Shown: piece by piece, positions 23,620-29,214 of the stretch | Numbering within the stretch: position 1 is the first letter of the stretch | How the letters are laid out: each line of letters starts with the position of its first letter | Assembly (NCBI GenBank): GCA_016866335.1 | Contig: VGMT01000024.1 | Coordinates: forward strand, 1 to 35,267 | Length of the DNA stretch: 35,267 bases | Source: Bacteroidota bacterium | GTDB taxonomy: Bacteria > Bacteroidota > Bacteroidia > CAIKAF01 | Reading direction: 5' to 3' | Made by a program: the position numbers and the translations under genes | The notes under the pieces: generated by a model | What the model was told of the DNA's origin: nothing | What the model saw: the letters and a program-made list of their open reading frames with translations, nothing else | Databases searched by the model: none

Positions 23620-25005
23620 ATGTCAGAAGAACGCCCATTAAGTGCCGAAGAAAAACGGGAAAAACTAAAGCAGCTTTTAAAGCAGAAAGCCGCCCAGGCA
23701 GAAGCGGCAAAATCGACCGTGGTTGCTTCGCCCAGCAAGGGAAATGTTGATACATCTCGGTTTGCCGATGTAAATCAGTTTCCTGAGGTTCAAGCCTTGG
23801 CCGCCCAATTTCAAACCCTGCAATCGTTGCAGGTTGAGAATCCGTATTTTAGAGTGAACGAGGTTATTGTAAACAACAAAACCCAGATCGATGGCCGGGA
23901 ATTGTTGAGCTGGTCTTCGTACAATTACATTGGTTTGTCGGGCGATGTTCGGGTTTCAGAGGCAGCAAAAGCCGCCGTTGACCAGTATGGTACATCTGTT
24001 TCGGCCAGCCGCATTGCCACTGGAGAGAAACCTTTGCACGGGCAGCTAGAAAAAGCCTTAGCCGAATTGATTGGCACCGAAGATGCCATAACCTTAGTGA
24101 GTGGGCATGCTACCAATGTAACGGTGATTGGCCACCTAATGCGTCCAGGCAAAGACCTAATTGTGTACGATGATTTGTCGCACAACTGCATTATAGAAGG
24201 CGCTGTTTTGTCTGGAGCGCGTAGAATTGCGTTTCCTCATGAAAATTACGAGGCCTTAGACCAGATTCTTACCGACAACCGAGCCGATTATGAACGGGTA
24301 CTTGTAGCCATTGAAGGGGTTTACAGTATGGACGGCGACATTGCCGATGTGCCCAAATTCATAGAAATAAAGAAAAAACACAACGCCCTTTTGCTGGTTG
24401 ATGAAGCCCATTCTATGGGTGTGATTGGGCCCAATGGATTGGGGGTTCGCGACTATTTTAACCTAAACCCCAACGACGTAGATTTGTGGATGGGAACCTT
24501 TAGCAAAAGTTTTGCGTCGTGTGGAGGCTACATTGCTGGCCGAAAAGCCCTGGTAGATTATTTAAAATACAACACCCCAGGGTTTGTATATTCGGTAGGC
24601 ATTAGCCCAGCCAACGCAGCCGCTGCCCTTGCCAGCACCCGCATAATGATGAGCGAACCTTGGAGAGCTCAAAAATGCCAAGCCAATGCCGCCTCTTTCC
24701 TTTCAAAGGCTAAGGCTAAAGGATTAGATACAGGTCCGAGCAAAGATACGGCCGTGGTGCCCATTATTACGGGGAATTCAGCACATGCCCTATTGCTGGC
24801 CGACGCCTTGTTTAAGGAGGGAATAAATGTGCAGCCCATTTTGTACCCAGCTGTTGCAGAAGAAGCAGCTAGATTGCGCTTCTTCATTACTTCAGACCAT
24901 ACCGAAGAAAACATTCTCTTTACCATAGATAAAACCGCCCATCACCTAGAGCGGATAAGAAAAGAGTATGGAAATTTAAGCTTCCCTAAAGTTCCTATGG
25001 GCTAA
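23620..25005 (+). CDS. PLP-dependent alpha-oxoamine synthase-family enzyme with long N-terminal extension
   Basis: A fold-type I PLP enzyme of the family that joins an amino acid to an acyl thioester with loss of CO2 (KBL, BioF, serine palmitoyltransferase, HemA-type). Blocks are SWSSYNYIGLSGD (97-109), YGTSVSASRIATG, IEGVYSMDGD (231-240), DEAHSMG (261-267) with the PLP-N1 Asp, and the PLP Lys K296 in GTFSKSFASCGG. At 461 residues it is about 60 longer than BioF or SPT. The extra N-terminus has LSAEEKREKLKQLLKQKA, which resembles linker helices of PKS/NRPS proteins, and the core resembles PKS-associated family members. A sphingolipid (SPT) role is the main alternative. No PKS or carrier gene is in the window. 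Confidence 0.85.
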   Translation: MSEERPLSAEEKREKLKQLLKQKAAQAEAAKSTVVASPSKGNVDTSRFADVNQFPEVQALAAQFQTLQSLQVENPYFRVNEVIVNNKTQIDGRELLSWSSYNYIGLSGDVRVSEAAKAAVDQYGTSVSASRIATGEKPLHGQLEKALAELIGTEDAITLVSGHATNVTVIGHLMRPGKDLIVYDDLSHNCIIEGAVLSGARRIAFPHENYEALDQILTDNRADYERVLVAIEGVYSMDGDIADVPKFIEIKKKHNALLLVDEAHSMGVIGPNGLGVRDYFNLNPNDVDLWMGTFSKSFASCGGYIAGRKALVDYLKYNTPGFVYSVGISPANAAAALASTRIMMSEPWRAQKCQANAASFLSKAKAKGLDTGPSKDTAVVPIITGNSAHALLLADALFKEGINVQPILYPAVAEEAARLRFFITSDHTEENILFTIDKTAHHLERIRKEYGNLSFPKVPMG

Positions 25006-25084
25006 TTTCCTTGCGCAGGGACAATTCTATTGCCCCCGTTGGGGAAAGGAGAATCGGAAACCCCTAACCAAGGTAAAAATACCC

Positions 25085-25092
25085 TACCTTTG
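25085..25092 (+). promoter_or_regulatory. -7 promoter box of the second glycosyltransferase gene (TACCTTTG)
   Basis: An exact TAnnTTTG match ending 3 nt before the chosen ATG, again predicting a leaderless mRNA. It lies inside the longer TTG-initiated frame starting at 25030, which argues against that frame. Confidence 0.5.
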
Positions 25093-25095
25093 AAC

Positions 25096-26034
25096 ATGGC
25101 AGAATTGCTGCGGATAAGCGTTGCAATAGCAACTTACAACCGAGAAAAATATATTGGGAAAGCCCTGTTGGGCTTGCTGAATCAGGACTTACCCTACGCT
25201 GCATTTGAGGTTTTGGTGATTGACAACAACTGCAGCGACGCTACCATGAACGTGGTTAAAGACTTTCAGGAAGCGCACCCTCAACTTCAGATTCGAACCA
25301 TGTTGGAAGCAAAACAAGGACTTTCGCATGGTCGAAACCGAGGAGTTCAGGAGGCCAAGGCCAGTTACATCACCTTTTTGGATGATGATGCCGTTGCGCC
25401 CCCTGATTTTTTAAGCAAAGCCGTAAACTACTTAGATTCACGACCGGAGTTGCTGGCCATTGGTGGAAAAATTGAACCGGAATTTGTAGATGGAAAGCCC
25501 AATTGGTACACCCGTTATTATTGGGGGGTAACGGGTCAATTTGATGCCGGAGATGCAGAAGGAGCCATGTTGGATTGGGGAAAATTTCCTTGCGGGAGCA
25601 ACATGACCTTTCGGCGCGATTTTTTTAATGATTATGGCCTTTTCAATCCAAATTTAGGCCGAAAAGGGGCAATCCTTCTTGCAGGCGAAGAAAAAGAGCT
25701 TTTTAGTCGGGTTAAGGGCTTAGCGCGACAGCGAATTTGGTATTATCCAGATTTAACGGTTGGGCATTTGGTTGACAATCAAAAATTGAACCCAACCTAC
25801 CTAAAAAAATTCTGCATTGGCTTTGCTTTGGGGGAACGACTTGAAGTCGCTGAAGCCCCCATTTTGGTTCGAATTCGTCGACACCTAGAATTTACAGCAA
25901 AAAGTGCGGGAACACTTCTTTTGGGCCTAGGTTATTTGCTGCAAGGTCAACCCGCCAAGGCCAGAATGATTGTGCGTTTTGGAACCTGGATTTTTTGGGG
26001 GTTATGGTTTAGCCCAATGCCCCGTAGTGGGTAG
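25096..26034 (+). CDS. Family 2 glycosyltransferase
   Basis: A glycosyltransferase of 312 residues with a GT-A fold. It has the N-terminal nucleotide-binding VAIATYNREKYI, VIDNNCSDAT, GLSHGRNRGVQEA and the metal-binding FLDDDAV. The acceptor-side region contains CGSNMTFRRDFF and LLAGEEKELFSR, the latter with acidic residues in the general-base position. The C-terminus is hydrophobic and may associate with the membrane. Probable role: transfer of a sugar onto a surface glycan or glycolipid; substrate unknown. The last residues (PRSG) and the stop codon are encoded by the start of the TAGTGGG array, so the C-terminus is set by the repeat. Confidence 0.85.
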   Translation: MAELLRISVAIATYNREKYIGKALLGLLNQDLPYAAFEVLVIDNNCSDATMNVVKDFQEAHPQLQIRTMLEAKQGLSHGRNRGVQEAKASYITFLDDDAVAPPDFLSKAVNYLDSRPELLAIGGKIEPEFVDGKPNWYTRYYWGVTGQFDAGDAEGAMLDWGKFPCGSNMTFRRDFFNDYGLFNPNLGRKGAILLAGEEKELFSRVKGLARQRIWYYPDLTVGHLVDNQKLNPTYLKKFCIGFALGERLEVAEAPILVRIRRHLEFTAKSAGTLLLGLGYLLQGQPAKARMIVRFGTWIFWGLWFSPMPRSG

Positions 26035-26290
26035 TGGGTAGTGGGTAGTGGGTAGTGGGTAGTGGGTAGTGGGTAGTGGGTAGTGGGTAGTTCAAGCTAT
26101 TCGGGAGTGCTCAACGAACTGCGTCAGAAAGTCTAAGTTCACTGCATAATTATACATTATTTTCTTGAACTACCCACTACCCACTACCCACTAAAAACTA
26201 CCCACTACCCACTACCCACTACCCCCTACCCACTAAAAACTACCCACTAAAAACTACCCACTAAAAACTACCCACTAAAAACTACCCACC
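26025..26290. repeat. Inverted pair of heptamer tandem arrays with a 67-nt centre
   Basis: The left arm has nine exact TAGTGGG units (26025-26087), then TAGTTCAAG. The right arm starts CTTGAACTA (26164-26172), followed by 16 heptamers (26173-26284): CCCACTA, with AAAACTA variants and one CCCCCTA, alternating CCCACTA/AAAACTA at the distal end. The innermost 30 bp of the arms are perfect inverted repeats (26067-26096 with 26164-26193). The left arm has nine GGG runs spaced by TAGT, a G-quadruplex-type pattern on the plus strand; the right arm has it on the minus strand. No gene lies in the array apart from the end of the glycosyltransferase; the 26097-26163 centre is not recognised. Confidence 0.95.
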
Positions 26291-26334
26291 AGCCGAACAA
26301 AATGGCTTGCAGCGTATCAACACAGAATAATCTG

Positions 26335-26342
26335 TATTTTTG
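26335..26342 (+). promoter_or_regulatory. -7 promoter box of gatC (TATTTTTG)
   Basis: An exact TAnnTTTG match ending 4 nt before the gatC ATG, predicting a nearly leaderless transcript. It lies about 45 bp after the heptamer array. Confidence 0.5.
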
Positions 26343-26346
26343 ATGT

Positions 26347-26679
26347 ATGAACGTCGAAATTAGTCCGAAATTATTGGCCCATTTGGCCCACTTGAGCCGA
26401 TTGGAATTTGAACCCCATGAAATTCCACAGCTTCAAGCCGATTTAACCCGGATTTTAGGTTTTATTGATTCCTTGTCGTCCATTGATACAGAAGGTGTTG
26501 AGCCATTGGTTCATTTGTCGGACCGGAAATTTTTTCTAAGTCCTGAAAACCCCGAACAGCCTAGAAAAGACGAGGTTCTATCGGACAGGACATTGAGCCA
26601 CGAAGAAGCTTTGCAAAATGCCCCGCAGCGCGACAGCGATTATTTTAGGGTGCCCAAAGTGTTGAGCGGAAAAAAATGA
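26347..26679 (+). CDS. gatC: Aspartyl/glutamyl-tRNA(Asn/Gln) amidotransferase subunit C
   Basis: The small subunit of GatCAB, which converts Glu-tRNA(Gln) or Asp-tRNA(Asn) to the amidated forms. It is 110 residues, the normal size. Family marks are LLAHLAHLSRLEFEPHE at the N-terminus, the helical LTRILGFIDSLSSIDTEGVE (52% of family members keep a similar pattern is not claimed; only the visible pattern is), PLVHL, and the C-terminal FRVPKVL. gatA and gatB are not adjacent, as is common. Its stop overlaps the start of the nitrilase-family gene by 4 nt. Confidence 0.92.
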   Translation: MNVEISPKLLAHLAHLSRLEFEPHEIPQLQADLTRILGFIDSLSSIDTEGVEPLVHLSDRKFFLSPENPEQPRKDEVLSDRTLSHEEALQNAPQRDSDYFRVPKVLSGKK

Positions 26680-27440
26680 GCGTACTGCAGATTGCTTGGC
26701 ATCAGCAGAATCCTATTTGGGAACAGCCAGAATTAAATTTAAGGGCCTTGTCGGCGGCCGCACCTCGAGAAGGGGAATGCGATGTTTGGATATTGCCTGA
26801 AATGTTTGCCACCGGGTTCAGCATGAATTTAGAAATGGCAAACAGCGGACCACAAGCCCTAGATTGGATGCGGCAAATGGCCAAAGAGCGCGGGATGGTT
26901 TTGGCTGGAAGCCTTGCCTACCTTGCAGAAAATGGGCCCGTTAATCGTTTTTTCTGGGTAAATCCAGACGGAAAAACCGTTTATTACGACAAGCGAAACC
27001 TATTTGAACTTGCAGGTGAAACGGCGCATTTTATTCCAGGAAACAAGCGGGTGCTTTTGTCTTTTCGGGGGTGGAACATTGCCCTATTTGTTTGCTACGA
27101 TCTTCGCTTTGGCGCCTGGATGTATCGACGGCCTCATTTTAATTACGATTTGGCCCTGGTTGTTGCAAACTGGCCAGAGCGTCGTAGCCGAGCTTGGAAA
27201 ACCCTGCTTTCTGCTAGGGCAATTGAAAACCAATGCTATGTTCTAGGTGTAAATCGGGTAGGGACCGATGGGAATGGTTTGCTTTACAGTGGAGACAGCA
27301 GATTGATTGGCCCCTTGGGCGATTCGGTGGCCGAAAACAATCCCTTTGAAGAAGCAAACGCAGAAGCAAGGTTAGACCTTGCGGAACTTCGTGAGGTACG
27401 CCGCCGTTTGCCTTTTTGGACGGGAGGCATAGATGAATGA
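26676..27440 (+). CDS. Nitrilase-superfamily amidohydrolase (omega-amidase/YafV-type)
   Basis: A cytoplasmic C-N hydrolase of 254 residues. The Glu-Lys-Cys catalytic triad is visible: E42 in LPEMFATGFS, K106 in YYDKRNLF and C140 in FVCYDLRFG. The combination of PEMFATGFS and CYDLRFG is typical of omega-amidases that hydrolyse 2-oxoglutaramate or 2-oxosuccinamate, a metabolite-repair step in glutamine transamination. Translationally coupled to gatC by an ATGA overlap, which may only be convenience. The next gene has its own promoter, 123 nt downstream. Confidence 0.88.
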   Translation: MSVLQIAWHQQNPIWEQPELNLRALSAAAPREGECDVWILPEMFATGFSMNLEMANSGPQALDWMRQMAKERGMVLAGSLAYLAENGPVNRFFWVNPDGKTVYYDKRNLFELAGETAHFIPGNKRVLLSFRGWNIALFVCYDLRFGAWMYRRPHFNYDLALVVANWPERRSRAWKTLLSARAIENQCYVLGVNRVGTDGNGLLYSGDSRLIGPLGDSVAENNPFEEANAEARLDLAELREVRRRLPFWTGGIDE

Positions 27441-27562
27441 AACCGGAAATTGATTGCGTTTTTTTTCGGCTTACCATACTGGAAACAGTAGTATGTATGT
27501 TTTCAAACCTGAATTGTTGATGCTTTGATGAAAAGAATACACCAGGAAATTAAAAAGCCCGT

Positions 27563-27570
27563 TATATTTG
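27563..27570 (+). promoter_or_regulatory. -7 promoter box of the EnvC-like gene (TATATTTG)
   Basis: An exact TAnnTTTG match ending 6 nt before the ATG at 27577. The TTG start of the longer frame (27568) is part of this box. Confidence 0.55.
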
Positions 27571-27576
27571 AACCTT

Positions 27577-28830
27577 ATGCTGGTTCATTCTAAAAAAACC
27601 CTGTGTGCATTGTTCCTACTTCTAGGAATAGCGGGGCTTGGCTTCGCCCAGAGTCGATCTTCGTTAGAAAAGAAAAGGAAAAAAATAGAAAACGACATAC
27701 AGTACACCGAAACCTTACTAAAACAAACCCAGCAAAAACAAAACAACAGTGTTGATGCTTTGCAAAAAATAGCCGCTGGTATTGAAGCTCGCGAGCAATT
27801 GGTTATGACCTTGGGAACAGAAATTGCGGTTTTAGACAGTTCCTTGGCTTCGGGCCGCCGGGAATCGTTGCGCCTTAGTCAATTGTTGGAAAAACAAAAA
27901 GATGCGTATGCCGGAATGGTAAGGGCAGCCTATGTTCAACGGCGCCGCCAGTCGGGCTTAATTCCAATTTTATCAAGTCCAGACCCCGGCGCCCTGCTGC
28001 GCCGTAGGGAGTACATTGAGCGTATGGCCCGCTTAAGACAACAAAAGGTACATTCCATTCGCGAAACCAATACCCATTTAACCAAACAGCTGCAGCAATT
28101 GGATACCTTGCGGCAACAAAAGACTGTTGCCTTGAGCGAGCAACAAGTTCAAGCCCAGCGCCTGGAACAAGAGCGCCTACGAAAGGAGTCATTGTTGGTT
28201 CAATTAAAAGGGAAAGAAAAAGAACTTAAAAAACGGCTGGCACAAAAGCAGCAAGAAGCATTGGCACTAGCCCGAAAGATTGAAGGCATTATTGCGGCCG
28301 AGTTAAAAGCGGCCAGAAACCGCGATGAAAAAACGGCTAAAGTTCGGGCAGATGAAGCAAAGGCAAGTGGTTCTAAGGCACCCATTCCGGCTACTCCTGA
28401 AAGCGTTGCCCTTGGAAACGATTTTTCCTCAAACCGGGGCCGTTTGCCTTGGCCGGTTAAACACGGGCTGGTAACCGGACGATTTGGAACCCACCCCCAC
28501 CCTGTATTTCAACATGTTACCATTCAGCGCGACGGGATTGATATCAGCACCCAAAGGGGCGAAAAGGCACTGGTGGTTTTTCGTGGAGAAGTATCGGCCG
28601 TTTTTACCTTGGAAGGCTATCAAAATGTGGTGATTGTCCGGCATGGAACCTACCTTACCGTTTATGGAAATTTAGAACAGGTTCTCGTAAAAAAGGGGCA
28701 GAATGTTAAAACAGGCGATGCCATTGGAACCGTTTACTTGGATGAAGAAGATGGCAAATCGGCCCTGCATTTTCGTGTTATGAATGGGCAAACCCCTGAG
28801 AATCCTCAGAATTGGATTTTAAAAAAATAA
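27577..28830 (+). CDS. EnvC-like murein hydrolase activator (coiled coil plus degenerate LytM domain)
   Basis: An exported 417-residue protein. A signal peptide (about 1-24, ending GFAQ) leads into a long coiled coil (about 26-265, rich in Gln, Lys, Arg and Leu heptads). A LytM domain follows (about 289-415). It lacks most catalytic residues: the first zinc His is R318 (RDGID), the YAHL His is N365 (YGNL) and the first His of HxH is A396 (SALHF). Only D322 and H398 remain. This matches EnvC/NlpD-type regulators that activate periplasmic amidases during cell separation rather than cutting peptidoglycan. It is co-transcribed with a small membrane protein 3 bp downstream. Confidence 0.9.
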   Translation: MLVHSKKTLCALFLLLGIAGLGFAQSRSSLEKKRKKIENDIQYTETLLKQTQQKQNNSVDALQKIAAGIEAREQLVMTLGTEIAVLDSSLASGRRESLRLSQLLEKQKDAYAGMVRAAYVQRRRQSGLIPILSSPDPGALLRRREYIERMARLRQQKVHSIRETNTHLTKQLQQLDTLRQQKTVALSEQQVQAQRLEQERLRKESLLVQLKGKEKELKKRLAQKQQEALALARKIEGIIAAELKAARNRDEKTAKVRADEAKASGSKAPIPATPESVALGNDFSSNRGRLPWPVKHGLVTGRFGTHPHPVFQHVTIQRDGIDISTQRGEKALVVFRGEVSAVFTLEGYQNVVIVRHGTYLTVYGNLEQVLVKKGQNVKTGDAIGTVYLDEEDGKSALHFRVMNGQTPENPQNWILKK

Positions 28831-28833
28831 GGC

Positions 28834-29157
28834 ATGAAAACTTTGGAGCAACGCTTGCAGTCTTTGAACGACCTTGAGCTGGTTCGTTTTGCATTGAAAT
28901 ACCGAAAAACCATGCCCGATGAGCATGCTGAGGTGCTTGAAGAGGTCATTAAAGACCGAATTAGTCCCGACCGCTGGACTCGCCTATGTGAAGAGTTGGC
29001 AAGAGACTCTGTTTTTCAAGAAGAACTAAGGAAAACGAGTCAGAACAGATTGGACAAAAAGGAAAGTTCAAAAACCCAGCAGTGGTGGCTGTATGCCTTA
29101 ATTGGAACAGGAATTTTGGCTCTGGCAGCCTACCTTCTTCAGCCTTATTTTTCCTAA
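28834..29157 (+). CDS. Small protein with C-terminal membrane anchor, function unknown
   Basis: A 107-residue protein of charged, helical character (about 1-80) followed by one C-terminal membrane helix (WWLYALIGTGILALAAYLL). I do not recognise a family. Three nt separate its ATG from the stop of the EnvC-like gene, so the two are surely in one operon, and an accessory role at the membrane for that protein is possible. It is convergent with a type IX cargo gene. Confidence 0.7.
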   Translation: MKTLEQRLQSLNDLELVRFALKYRKTMPDEHAEVLEEVIKDRISPDRWTRLCEELARDSVFQEELRKTSQNRLDKKESSKTQQWWLYALIGTGILALAAYLLQPYFS

Positions 29158-29163
29158 CGGATA

Positions 29164-29188
29164 CTGGATTTCTTGGTATAAAATCCAG
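29164..29188. terminator. Hairpin between convergent genes, possible weak terminator
   Basis: CTGGATTT (29164-29171) pairs perfectly with AAATCCAG (29181-29188) across a 9-nt loop. It lacks a T-run on either strand, so its role as a terminator is uncertain, but it lies in the 57-bp gap between convergent genes. Confidence 0.35.
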
Positions 29189-29214
29189 CATGGTTAGGGG
29201 TTAATGAACTGCTG

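Noticed and set aside
26025-26290. CRISPR array
   Set aside because: The units are 7 bp with no unique spacers and inverted halves; no cas gene is in the window.
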